From assembly GCF_012986595.1 (NCBI RefSeq), contig NZ_JAAQYM010000002.1:558001-622000 (forward strand): 64,000 nt of DNA, read 5' to 3'. The DNA comes from Pseudomonas koreensis. GTDB lineage: Bacteria; Pseudomonadota; Gammaproteobacteria; Pseudomonadales; Pseudomonadaceae. Shown one piece after another: positions 35,353 to 43,727 of this stretch. Below the pieces are notes generated by a model, which saw only the letters and a list, made by a program, of their open reading frames with translations, searched no databases and was not told where the DNA came from. Made by a program: the position numbers and the translations under genes. Numbering within the stretch: the first letter of the stretch is position 1; every line of letters starts with the position of its first letter.

Positions 35353-36201
35353 TCAAAAGGAAACGCCGCCCTCGCCCACCAGCTTCTCCAGCGCCCAGAT
35401 CAGGACGAAGTCGATCAGCACGATCAGCACGGCAAACGAGAACACGGTAGGGTCGAGCGATGACACGGTGCGGCTGTACATCCAGATCGGCACGGTCATG
35501 ACGTCGATGGTGTAGAGGAAATAGGTCACGGTGAATTCGTTGAACGAGACGATGAACGCCAGCAGCATCCCCGCGAGAATCCCCGACTTCATCAACGGCA
35601 CCACCACGTCGACAATCGCCCGCAACGGCGAGGCGCCAAGCATCCGCGCCGCTTCCTCGACTTCGCTGCCGATGGACAGCATCGCCGCGGTGCAGTTTTT
35701 CACCACGAACGGCAGCGCCAGAATCACGTGGGCAATCACCAGCCGTGAGGTGGTCAGATGGAACGGCAGGCTGTCGAACACCAGCAGCAAGGCCAGGCCC
35801 AACACCACCATCGGAAACACCAGCGGCAACGACATCAGTTGCAGTGCGACAGCTTTGCCACGGAACTCGCAACGGGTCAGCGCATAGGCGGCAGGCACCG
35901 CGATCAGCGTGGCGAAGACCATGGTCAGGCACGACACCAGCAGGCTGGTAGCCATGGCCTGGCCGAGGCTCAACACGTCGCTGGCGTCCGGCGACACGAA
36001 GGTGTGCCAGGCCGCCTTGTACCATTGCAGGCTGTAGCTGCTCGGCGGGAAATCGAGGTTCGACGCCCCGCTGAACGACATCACGATCATGGTCAGGATC
36101 GGCAACACCGCCAGCAGCAAAATGAACCCGGAAAGAATCCCGGCAAACTTGCCGGTGTCGCCGGGCAACAGCGCCATGCGCTTCTTGATCAAGGAACTCA
36201 T
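35353..36201 (-). CDS. ABC transporter permease (PotC-like)
   Basis: The 282-residue inner-membrane permease has six predicted spans. The coupling-helix EAA loop (SEVEEAARMLGASPLRAIVDVVVP) contacts the ATPase. It resembles the second permease of spermidine/putrescine-type importers. ATG 36201 overlaps the stop of the first permease gene by four bases, so the pair is coupled. Confidence 0.92.
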   Translation of the reverse strand: MSSLIKKRMALLPGDTGKFAGILSGFILLLAVLPILTMIVMSFSGASNLDFPPSSYSLQWYKAAWHTFVSPDASDVLSLGQAMATSLLVSCLTMVFATLIAVPAAYALTRCEFRGKAVALQLMSLPLVFPMVVLGLALLLVFDSLPFHLTTSRLVIAHVILALPFVVKNCTAAMLSIGSEVEEAARMLGASPLRAIVDVVVPLMKSGILAGMLLAFIVSFNEFTVTYFLYTIDVMTVPIWMYSRTVSSLDPTVFSFAVLIVLIDFVLIWALEKLVGEGGVSF

Positions 36202-37106
36202 TGCGAAGCCTCCAGCAGGCGCCGACGGCGGCCAGTGATGTATTCGGACAGGGTCATGATCGCCAGCGTGGTGACGATCAGCACCACCCCGGCCGCCGAC
36301 GCAGCAGGCCAGTTCATCAGCGGCGCGATCTGGTCATGCACCATCACCGCGAGCATCGGCACACGGCGGCCACCGAGCAGCAACGGCACGACAAAACTGC
36401 TGGCGTTGTAGGCGAACACCAGCGTCGCCCCGGTGATGATCCCCGGCAGACTCATCGGCAACACCACCTGACGGAACACCTGAAAACGACTGGCGCCCAG
36501 CGTTGCCGCCGCCTCTTCGTAGGTGCGCGCGACGCCGCGCATGGCGCTGGCAATTGGCAGCACCGCCAGTGGAAATGCGGTCTGCACCAGGCCCATCAGC
36601 ACACCGTTCTGGTTGTACAGCAACATGATCGGGCGCTTGATCAGGCCCAGGCCCATCAGCGCCTGATTCAACATCCCGCCGGGGCCGAGAATCACCAGCC
36701 AGCCGTAACTTTGCAGCAGCAGATTGACCAGCAATGGCAACAACACCGCCGCCAGAAAAATCCGCCGCAGAAAGGGCGAGGTCAGCCGCGACATGGTGTA
36801 CGCCACCGGGATCGCCAGCAGCACGGCGATCACCGCGCTGATCAACGCCAGACGCAGGGTCAGCAGCAGCGACTTGAGGTAATAGGGTTCGAGCAATTGC
36901 GCGTAACTGGCGAGGCTGAACCCGCTCCACTCCGCACCTTTGGTGCCGACGCTCATGCGCAGCACCAGCAGGCTGGCGGCGATCAGCACACCGAGAAACA
37001 GCATCGACGGCGTGAGGAAAAACCACGCCCGGGCGGTCGGCGAAATACCGCGCGCCGGGCGCACGTCGGCGGCACCGACCGGTTGGGTCAGGGATTGATG
37101 TTCCAT
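36198..37106 (-). CDS. ABC transporter permease (PotB-like)
   Basis: The 302-residue permease has six predicted spans and the EAA loop TYEEAAATLGASRFQVFRQV. It resembles PotB of polyamine importers. It is the first permease gene of the transporter; about 155 bases with a REP doublet separate it from the binding-protein gene. The proposed substrate, a guanidino or polyamine compound, is inferred from neighbouring enzymes. Confidence 0.92.
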   Translation of the reverse strand: MEHQSLTQPVGAADVRPARGISPTARAWFFLTPSMLFLGVLIAASLLVLRMSVGTKGAEWSGFSLASYAQLLEPYYLKSLLLTLRLALISAVIAVLLAIPVAYTMSRLTSPFLRRIFLAAVLLPLLVNLLLQSYGWLVILGPGGMLNQALMGLGLIKRPIMLLYNQNGVLMGLVQTAFPLAVLPIASAMRGVARTYEEAAATLGASRFQVFRQVVLPMSLPGIITGATLVFAYNASSFVVPLLLGGRRVPMLAVMVHDQIAPLMNWPAASAAGVVLIVTTLAIMTLSEYITGRRRRLLEASQ

Positions 37107-37144
37107 AGCAATGATCTCGTCAATGGAAAGCCAAACGACACATC

Positions 37145-37252
37145 CCTGTAGGAGCTGCCGAAGGCTGCGATCTTTTGATCTTGCTGTTGATCCTCATCTG
37201 CTCAGAGAAGATCAAAGGCAAAAGATCGCAGCCTTCGGCAGCTCCTACAGGG
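37145..37252. repeat. REP doublet, family A, inside the transporter operon
   Basis: CTGTAGGAGCTGCCGAAGGC and its inverse lie between the binding-protein stop and the first permease gene. The internal spacer is longer than usual. Such a position can raise the stability of the upstream binding-protein message. Confidence 0.87.
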
Positions 37253-37260
37253 GGTTCGGG

Positions 37261-38364
37261 TCAGGAAGAAAAGATTTCCGTATAACGACGAATCCATTGG
37301 TCATGCACGGTCGCCAGGAACGCGTTGTCGTGCATGATCGCCTTCTCGGCAATCTGCTCCGGGGTGAGGATGTACGGGCTCTTGCGCGCTTCGGCAGAGA
37401 TGATTGCCTTGGCGTTGACCGGGCCGTTGAAGATGTCTTCGGCCATCTTGCCCTGCACCAGCGGGTCCAGAGAGTGGTCGATGAAGGCGTAGGCCAGGTC
37501 GGTGTCGCCCGGACGGTTCTTCGGCATCACCGAGAGCATCAGGTCGGTGTAGAAACCTTCCTTCATGCCGAACGTGGCACCGAGGCCGTAGTTCGGATCG
37601 CGGATCTGCTTGGGGAAGAATGCCGGGGCGTACAAGCCGCCCATGTCCAGCGAACCGGTGCGAAACAGCTCAGCGATCTGGTTCGGGTTTTCGCCGAGGG
37701 TGACCACACGATCCTTGAGTTCGGCGAGTTTCTTGAAGCCCGGTTCGATGTTGTGTTCGTCACCGCCGGCGAGTTTCGCGGCGATGATGATCAGGTCCAT
37801 GGCCTCGGTCCAGTTCGGCGGCGGCAGGAAAATGTTCGGCGCCAGATCGGCGTCCCACAGCGCGGCGTAACTGTCCGGTGCCTGTTTGAGGGTGCGGGTG
37901 CTGTAGACCAGGCTGTTGCACCACAGCAGGTATCCGATGCCGTGGCCGTCGGCGCCGGTGCGGTACTTTTCCGGTACGTCGATCAGGTTGGGAATGCGGT
38001 TGAGGTCGGGTTTTTCCAGCAGCCCGGCGGCGGCCAGACCTTCGGCACCAACCCCGGCCAGGGTGATGATGTCGTACTGCGGACGGTCACCGCCGGCCTT
38101 GAGTTTGGCGACCATTTCCGAGGTGCTGCCGGTGCGGTCGGCGATGACCTTGGCGCCGGTCTTGGCCTCGAACGTCGCGGCGATGTTGCGCAGTGCAGCG
38201 AGGCCGGTGTCATCCGACCAGGTCAGTAAACGCAGGGTCTTGCCGGCAAAACGCGTGTCGCTGGCACTGGCCCGGATGAAGGGCATGCTCAGGGCTGCCG
38301 CCGCTACCGAGGCGACGCCGACGGTTTTAATGAATTGACGCCTGTTCAGATCATGCTCGCCCAT
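37261..38364 (-). CDS. Periplasmic substrate-binding protein of ABC importer, Tat signal
   Basis: The 367-residue protein starts at ATG 38364 (MGEHDLNRRQFIKTVGVAS). RRQFIK followed by a hydrophobic stretch is a twin-arginine signal, meaning export folded. The mature part (LRLLTWSDDTGLAALRNIAATFEAKTG) is a type II, PotD/extracellular-solute-binding protein. It captures the substrate for the downstream permeases. The use of a Tat signal for a solute-binding protein without evident cofactor is unusual but known. Confidence 0.92.
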   Translation of the reverse strand: MGEHDLNRRQFIKTVGVASVAAAALSMPFIRASASDTRFAGKTLRLLTWSDDTGLAALRNIAATFEAKTGAKVIADRTGSTSEMVAKLKAGGDRPQYDIITLAGVGAEGLAAAGLLEKPDLNRIPNLIDVPEKYRTGADGHGIGYLLWCNSLVYSTRTLKQAPDSYAALWDADLAPNIFLPPPNWTEAMDLIIIAAKLAGGDEHNIEPGFKKLAELKDRVVTLGENPNQIAELFRTGSLDMGGLYAPAFFPKQIRDPNYGLGATFGMKEGFYTDLMLSVMPKNRPGDTDLAYAFIDHSLDPLVQGKMAEDIFNGPVNAKAIISAEARKSPYILTPEQIAEKAIMHDNAFLATVHDQWIRRYTEIFSS

Positions 38365-38431
38365 GAAGGACTCCCTTTGTTCTTTTAAGTATGAGGTTGG
38401 TCGCAACCGTTGCATCCGCGCGGCCGGATCC

Positions 38432-38462
38432 GCTGCAGGCCTTGTTTTCAAAGGCCTGCAGC
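38432..38462. promoter_or_regulatory. Perfect 12-bp inverted repeat in leader of the binding-protein gene
   Basis: GCTGCAGGCCTT (38432-38443) pairs perfectly with AAGGCCTGCAGC (38451-38462) around seven bases. On the binding-protein strand no T run follows, so an operator or processing hairpin is as likely as an attenuator. Confidence 0.55.
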
Positions 38463-38538
38463 ACTGCCGACGGGTTCATCCTGAGGTCGTGCAATACACC
38501 TGACTATCGATAAAAACTCATCGAAGCCATGACACCGA

Positions 38539-38563
38539 CGCATGCCTTATTGCGAGGCATGCG
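38539..38563. promoter_or_regulatory. Hairpin near the 3' end of the aldehyde dehydrogenase gene
   Basis: CGCATGCCT (38539-38547) and AGGCATGCG (38555-38563) pair around a 7-base loop 19 bases after the dehydrogenase stop. It may terminate or process the upstream message; the T stretch is on the opposite strand. Confidence 0.5.
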
Positions 38564-38581
38564 CTCACCTTTTTCGGGCGT

Positions 38582-40033
38582 TCAGAGCGCCCGGATCACG
38601 TGTTTGATTTCCTGAAACGCGGCCAGGCCCCACGGCCCCAACTCGCGGCCGATGCTGCTCTGCTTGTAGCCGCCCCACGCTGTCTGCGGGAAGATCACTT
38701 GCGGCGCGTTGAGCCACACCAGCCCCGCCTGCAGGGCATTGGCGACCCGGTCGGCGGTCTCGGCGTTACGCGTCACCACACTGGCGACCAGCCCGAACTG
38801 GCTGTCGTTGGCCAGGGCAATCGCCTCGGCTTCGCTGCTGAAACTGCGCACGCAGAGCACCGGGCCGAAAATCTCTTCGCACCACAGCGCACTGTCGAGG
38901 GGCACGTCAGTGAACACCGTCGGCTGCAAAAAATAGCCGCGCGGCAGATCCGCCGGACGATTGCCGCCGCACACCAGCTTGGCTCCGGCGCTCAGACCAC
39001 GGTCGATGTGGCCGAGCACGCGCTGGTATTGCGCCTGATTGACCAGTGCGCCCATCTCGACGTCCGGATCGAATGGATCGGCCACGCGAATCGCTTGCGC
39101 GCGTTTTTGCAGACGCTCAAGGAATTCCTCCGCCAGCTCATCAGCGACCAGCACCCGGCTGGTGGCCGAGCACATCTGCCCGGCGTTGAAAAAACCGCCG
39201 CCGCAGGCCAGTTCCACCGCCAGTTCCAGATCCGCATCTTCAAGCACCAGCAGCGAAGATTTGCCGCCCAGTTCCAGGCTCACGCCCTTCACCGTTTCGG
39301 CGGCGCGCTGCATCACCTGCACGCCGACGGCATTGCTGCCGGTAAAGGAAATCTTGGCGATACGCGGGTCCGCCGACAGCGGTGCACCGACCGCCAGACC
39401 GGTGCCGCAAACCAGGTTGAACACACCGTCGGGCAAGCCGGACTCGGCAATGATCGCCGCCAGTTCCAGCTCCGGCAGTGGCGTGACTTCCGACGGTTTG
39501 AGCACCACGCAGCACCCGGCGGCCAAGGCCGGGGCGAGCTTCCACGCGGTGGTGACCATCGGGAAATTCCACGGCACGATCAGCCCGACCACACCACACG
39601 GTTCGCGGCGCAGACGTGCGCTGAAATCGTCGCTGGGCAGCGCCACGTTGCTGTCGAGTTGTGCGTCGAGGCCTTCGGCCAATTCGGCGTAATACTCGAA
39701 AGTGGCGATCACATCATCGACGTCGATCGCCGCTTCGAATTGCGGTTTGCCGTTGTTGCTCGATTGCAACTTCATCAGGTGATCGCGACCGTTGCGCACG
39801 CCATTGGCGATGTTGCGCAGGATCGCACCGCGCTCGGCACCGGTGGTTTTCGACCAGCGCTTGAATGCTTGAGTGGCCGCGCTGACGGCCAGATCAACCG
39901 CGCTTTCATCGCCGCCATTGACCGTGGTCAGCAGCGCTTCGGTGGCCGGGTTGATCACTCGCAGATGCTCACGACCGGCCGACCATTGGCCATTGATGTA
40001 CAGGCCGTCGAGTGTGGTTGGGAAATTGATCAT
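38582..40033 (-). CDS. NAD-dependent aldehyde dehydrogenase, probable 4-guanidinobutyraldehyde type
   Basis: The 483-residue enzyme is taken to start at ATG 40033 (MINFPTTLDGLYINGQW), overlapping the decarboxylase stop by ATGA. The nucleotide loop IVPWNFPMVT, the glutamate loop SLELGGKSSLL and the catalytic cysteine region NAGQMCSATSRVLV are intact. It belongs to the betaine-aldehyde/gamma-aminobutyraldehyde branch. Coupled to a 2-ketoarginine-type decarboxylase, it probably oxidises 4-guanidinobutyraldehyde to 4-guanidinobutyrate. That substrate is inference from context. Confidence 0.9.
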   Translation of the reverse strand: MINFPTTLDGLYINGQWSAGREHLRVINPATEALLTTVNGGDESAVDLAVSAATQAFKRWSKTTGAERGAILRNIANGVRNGRDHLMKLQSSNNGKPQFEAAIDVDDVIATFEYYAELAEGLDAQLDSNVALPSDDFSARLRREPCGVVGLIVPWNFPMVTTAWKLAPALAAGCCVVLKPSEVTPLPELELAAIIAESGLPDGVFNLVCGTGLAVGAPLSADPRIAKISFTGSNAVGVQVMQRAAETVKGVSLELGGKSSLLVLEDADLELAVELACGGGFFNAGQMCSATSRVLVADELAEEFLERLQKRAQAIRVADPFDPDVEMGALVNQAQYQRVLGHIDRGLSAGAKLVCGGNRPADLPRGYFLQPTVFTDVPLDSALWCEEIFGPVLCVRSFSSEAEAIALANDSQFGLVASVVTRNAETADRVANALQAGLVWLNAPQVIFPQTAWGGYKQSSIGRELGPWGLAAFQEIKHVIRAL

Positions 40034-41667
40034 TGGGCCACCGCCTGCATCCATTGGCTCTGGTCGATTTCGATCAGGGTCGGGCCCTGACGATCGGTGG
40101 CGGCGCGCAGCGCGCCGCGCAGTTGTTCGACCGAGCTGATCGCTTCGGCGGCGCACCCCAGCGCCTTGGCAACGCCGATGAAGTCCGGGGTGTAGATGTC
40201 GACGCCCACCGGCTCGATGGCGCGGTTGACCATGTACTTCTTGATCTCTTCGTAACCCTGGTTATTCCACAGCAGGATGATCACCGGGGTGCGCGCTTCG
40301 ACCGCGCTGGCCAGTTCCGGCAGGGTGAACTGCAAACCGCCGTCGCCGATCAGGCACACCACGGGCGGCCGCGCACCACCTTCGATGCTGCCGCCGAGCC
40401 ACGCGCCGATTGCCGCCGGCAAGGCGTAGCCGAGGGTGCCGTAACCGGTGGACGAGTTGAACCAGCGGCGTGGACGTTCCGGGTTGAAGGTGAGGTTGCC
40501 GGTGTACACCGGTTGCGTGGAGTCGCCGACGAACACTGCATCCGGCAACTCGTGCAGGACGGTTTCGAGAAAACGCGTCTGCGCCAGTGTGGGTGCATCC
40601 CAGGTCGCGGCCAGATCATCGCGCAGACGCGCCGCCCGCACCTGACCCCAATCGTTGCGACGCTCGGCCAACGGCTGATGCGCCAGCGCACTGAGCAGCG
40701 CCTGTGCAGCGTTGCGCGAGTCGGCGACCAATGCCACGTGCGGCGGATAGTTGCGCACGGTCTGGTCGGCGTCGATGTCGATGCGCAGCAACTTGCCGGG
40801 AATCTCGAAGCCGCCGGCGAAGGTCACGTCGTAATCGGTTTCGGCCAGTTCGGTGCCAATCGCCAGCACCACGTCGGCATCGGCCACCAGTGCACGGGTC
40901 GCGACCAGGCTTTGCGTCGAGCCGATCAGCAGTGGATGGCTGGACGGCAGCATGCCTTTGGCGTTGATGGTCAGCGCCACCGGGGCGTCGAGCAGTTCGG
41001 CCAGTTCGGTGAGCTCGGCGGCGGCCTCGATGGCACCGCCACCGGCGAGAATCAGCGGACGTTGAGCGCCGGCCAGCAACTCCGTCATGCGGCGTACGGC
41101 AGCCGGTGCAGCGCCGGCGCGGTCGATATGCACCGGGATGCTGGCGAGCAGCTCATCGGCGTCTTCCACCAGCACGTCCAGCGGAATCTCGATGTGCACC
41201 GGACGCGGACGTCCGGCCTGAAACAGTGCGAAGGCACGGGCCAACACGCCCGGCAACTCCGCCGCCGACATCAGGGTGTGAGAGAACGCAGCCACGCCAC
41301 CGACCAGTGCGCTCTGGTTCGGCAGTTCGTGGAGCTTGCCGCGACCGCCGCCCAGCTGGCTGCGCGTCTGCACGCTGGAGATCACCAGCATCGGGATCGA
41401 GTCAGCGTACGCCTGGCCCATCGCGGTGGTGATGTTGGTCATGCCCGGGCCGGTGATGATGAAGCACACACCCGGTTTGCCGCTGGTGCGCGCATAGCCG
41501 TCGGCCATGAAACCGGCACCCTGTTCATGCCGTGGGGTGACGTGGCTGATGCTCGAACGGGCCAGCCCGCGATACAGCTCCACGGTGTGCACCCCGGGAA
41601 TACCGAACACCTGCTCGACCCCATAATCCTCGAGTAACTTGACCAGTACTTCGCCACACGTCGCCAT
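40030..41667 (-). CDS. aruI: ThDP-dependent 2-oxo-acid decarboxylase, probable 5-guanidino-2-oxopentanoate (AruI) type
   Basis: The 545-residue enzyme has the acetolactate synthase-like fold: the catalytic glutamate in PRHEQGAGFMADGYAR, the central FAD-like domain, and the ThDP motif GDGGLQFTLPELA ending in LLWNN. From memory of Pseudomonas sequences annotated as 5-guanidino-2-oxopentanoate decarboxylase, it matches that type (AruI), which turns 2-ketoarginine into 4-guanidinobutyraldehyde. The next gene encodes an aldehyde dehydrogenase that could take the product. No arginine:pyruvate transaminase (AruH) lies in the window, and acetolactate synthase proper would come with an ilvN gene, which is absent. 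Confidence 0.78.
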   Translation of the reverse strand: MATCGEVLVKLLEDYGVEQVFGIPGVHTVELYRGLARSSISHVTPRHEQGAGFMADGYARTSGKPGVCFIITGPGMTNITTAMGQAYADSIPMLVISSVQTRSQLGGGRGKLHELPNQSALVGGVAAFSHTLMSAAELPGVLARAFALFQAGRPRPVHIEIPLDVLVEDADELLASIPVHIDRAGAAPAAVRRMTELLAGAQRPLILAGGGAIEAAAELTELAELLDAPVALTINAKGMLPSSHPLLIGSTQSLVATRALVADADVVLAIGTELAETDYDVTFAGGFEIPGKLLRIDIDADQTVRNYPPHVALVADSRNAAQALLSALAHQPLAERRNDWGQVRAARLRDDLAATWDAPTLAQTRFLETVLHELPDAVFVGDSTQPVYTGNLTFNPERPRRWFNSSTGYGTLGYALPAAIGAWLGGSIEGGARPPVVCLIGDGGLQFTLPELASAVEARTPVIILLWNNQGYEEIKKYMVNRAIEPVGVDIYTPDFIGVAKALGCAAEAISSVEQLRGALRAATDRQGPTLIEIDQSQWMQAVAQ

Positions 41668-41707
41668 GTCGATTGCCCTTCTTGTTCATTTGAGACACAA
41701 GGCCTTT

Positions 41708-41799
41708 GTGTAGGAGTGAGCCTGCTCGCGATGGCGTCTTCGCCTTCAAGATTACGGTGACTGACACACCGCTATCGCGAGCAGGCTCACTCCTGCAAA
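41708..41799. repeat. REP doublet, family B variant
   Basis: GTAGGAGTGAGCCTGCTCGC and its inverse lie in the divergent promoter region of the decarboxylase operon and the LysR gene. The family core is kept but CTCGCTCC became CTCACTCC in both arms, which preserves the pairing. Confidence 0.85.
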
Positions 41800-41896
41800 G
41801 GGCCCTTCAATGGGCTCATTGAACGGGCGGCAGGTAGCGGCAACAATCGATTAAAAGTCATACTAGCCATGTCCTCACGTCATACCTTGGATCCAC

Positions 41897-42778
41897 ATGA
41901 AACGACTGCCTCCCCTGCCCGCCCTGCACACGTTTCTGATCACCGCGCAGTGCTGCAATTTCACGCGGGCAGCCGAGCAGTTGCACATCACCCAGGGGGC
42001 CGTGAGCCGGCAGATCGCCGGGCTGGAGGATCATCTGGGGTATGAGCTGTTCATTCGCCTGGCCCGAGGCCTTGAGCTGACGGCCGAGGGGCGCGAGTGG
42101 CTGCCCAGGGTGGAGAAGATCTTCAACCTGATCAGCGAAGCCACCGAGCAGATTGGTCTGAAGCGCGAAACCCTGCAGCTCAAGGCACCGAGCTGCGTGA
42201 TGCGCTGGCTGGTACCGCGCCTGTTGCAATGGCAAAAGGAACGCCCGGATGTGCCGGTCAAACTGACCACCACACTGGCCCACGGCGTCGACTTCCAGCG
42301 CGAGCAATTCGATGCCGCGGTGATCTACGGCACGCCGCCGGACAACTCGTCGACCGCCCTGCACCTGTTCGATGAGCAACTGACGCCGGTGTGTTCGCCA
42401 ACCTTATTGAAAGGCCCGCCGGCACTGAGCGAACCGGCCGATCTGCAACAGCACCTGCTGCTGCATCCGACCCGCGACACACAGGACTGGACGGTGTGGC
42501 TGACCGCCGCCGAATTGCAGCTGAGCAACGTCAACACCGGGCAGCATTTCGAGACACTGGATCAGGCGATGTCGATGGCGTCCCACGGGACGGGGGTGGC
42601 GATTGGCGACTGGTCGCTGATCGGCGATGACCTGCGCGCCGGGCGGCTGGTGATGCCGTTTGAGCTGAAGGTGAAGACGGGGTTGGGCTACTACGTGGTG
42701 ATGCCGCAGGGTGGGGGAACCTCGCCGCAGCTGGAGGAATTGATGATCTGGCTGGTGGAGCAGGCGCATACCCGCTGA
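41897..42778 (+). CDS. LysR-type regulator divergent from the guanidino operon
   Basis: The 293-residue regulator has an N-terminal winged helix-turn-helix (NFTRAAEQLHITQGAVSRQI) and a C-terminal ligand domain with PSCVMRWLVPRL, resembling the GcvA group. It is divergent from the decarboxylase-dehydrogenase-ABC operon, the usual placement of a LysR activator that controls its neighbour. The inducer is probably an arginine-derived guanidino compound, by context only. Confidence 0.92.
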   Translation: MKRLPPLPALHTFLITAQCCNFTRAAEQLHITQGAVSRQIAGLEDHLGYELFIRLARGLELTAEGREWLPRVEKIFNLISEATEQIGLKRETLQLKAPSCVMRWLVPRLLQWQKERPDVPVKLTTTLAHGVDFQREQFDAAVIYGTPPDNSSTALHLFDEQLTPVCSPTLLKGPPALSEPADLQQHLLLHPTRDTQDWTVWLTAAELQLSNVNTGQHFETLDQAMSMASHGTGVAIGDWSLIGDDLRAGRLVMPFELKVKTGLGYYVVMPQGGGTSPQLEELMIWLVEQAHTR

Positions 42779-42790
42779 AGCACACAAATA

Positions 42791-42880
42791 CCCCGTAGGA
42801 GCTGCCGCAGGCTGCGATCTTTTGATCTTGTTTTAAGATCAAGATCAAAAGATCGCAGCCTGCGGCAGCTCCTACGGGGA
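42791..42880. repeat. REP doublet, family A
   Basis: CCCGTAGGAGCTGCCGCAGG and its inverse, with an inner ATCTTG/AAGATC palindrome, form one long near-perfect hairpin between the LysR stop and the convergent oxidoreductase gene. Confidence 0.88.
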
Positions 42881-42893
42881 TTGCGCTTACAGG

Positions 42894-43508
42894 TCAGTAG
42901 CCAACCGTAAACCGCTGACGCGAATGCTTCGGCGTTTCCACTTCGTCGATCAACGCAATCGCGTAATCGGCAAAGGTGATCCAGCTACGACCTGCGGCAC
43001 TCACCAGCAAGTGATCCTTGCCGACGCGGAACGTACCGCTGCGCTCGCCTTCGACGAACTCTGCCGAGGGCGAGAGGAAGGTCCAGTCCAGATCCTGCTC
43101 CGAACGCAGCACCTCGAGAAACGCCGCGCCAGCGCTGGCCTCGGTTTTGTATTCGGCCGGGAAACCGGCGCTGTCGATCACCCGGGTGTCGTCCGGCAGC
43201 AACAGCGAACCGGCACCGCCGACCACCAACAGACGCTTCACGCCCGCCTGCTTCACCGGACCGACCACGGCACTGGCCGGTACGGTGGCGAAATGCGCTG
43301 CGCTGATCACCACGTCGTGACCGGCCACAGCGGCTTGCAGCGCCGCCGAATCCAGCACATCGACATTCTTGCTGACCACACCGGCGCGCGCGCCGATCTT
43401 CGAAGTATCGCGAGCGATAGCGGTAACGCTATGGCCACGACGCAGGGCTTCTTCCAGCAGTTGGCTACCGGCACGGCCGGTGGCACCAATGATTGCGATC
43501 TTGCTCAT
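42894..43508 (-). CDS. NAD(P)-binding oxidoreductase, NmrA/YwnB-like
   Basis: The 204-residue protein starts at ATG 43508 (MSKIAIIGATGRAGSQLL). The GATGRAG Rossmann motif and LLVVGGAGSLLL strand identify an atypical short-chain dehydrogenase-like NAD(P)H-binding protein, without the YxxxK catalytic pair. Members act as quinone reductase-like or regulatory proteins. Cytoplasmic; substrate unknown. It is flanked by REP doublets on both sides. Confidence 0.87.
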   Translation of the reverse strand: MSKIAIIGATGRAGSQLLEEALRRGHSVTAIARDTSKIGARAGVVSKNVDVLDSAALQAAVAGHDVVISAAHFATVPASAVVGPVKQAGVKRLLVVGGAGSLLLPDDTRVIDSAGFPAEYKTEASAGAAFLEVLRSEQDLDWTFLSPSAEFVEGERSGTFRVGKDHLLVSAAGRSWITFADYAIALIDEVETPKHSRQRFTVGY

Positions 43509-43571
43509 GACATTCTCCAGTTGGCTTGAGAGTTTCAACGACGGCATAAATCTAATCTTGAAGCGGTATTC

Positions 43572-43694
43572 CCTGTGGCGAGGGAGCTTGCTCCCGCTGG
43601 AGGGCGAAGCACTCCCCGCCTATTTCAGATTCAACGCATTTTCAGTTTTACGCCTGCTGCACAGGCGGGCGGGAGCAAGCTTCCTCGCCACAAA
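43572..43694. repeat. REP doublet, family C, with long spacer
   Basis: TGTGGCGAGGGAGCTTGCTC at the left and GGGAGCAAGCTTCCTCGCCACA at the right flank about 80 bases that have no gene. Confidence 0.85.
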
Positions 43695-43727
43695 AGTCCT
43701 CTCGACCTCTGTTTCAGATAAAGCGGC

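Noticed and set aside
38365..38581. Guanidine-II (mini-ykkC) riboswitch before the binding-protein gene
   Set aside because: There are two hairpins, but the loops (GTTTTCA and TATTGCG) lack the ACGR sequence the riboswitch needs, and the stems are unlike it.
40030..41667. Acetolactate synthase large subunit
   Set aside because: The ThDP fold is shared, but there is no ilvN-type partner and the operon context plus recalled similarity favour a 2-ketoarginine-type decarboxylase.
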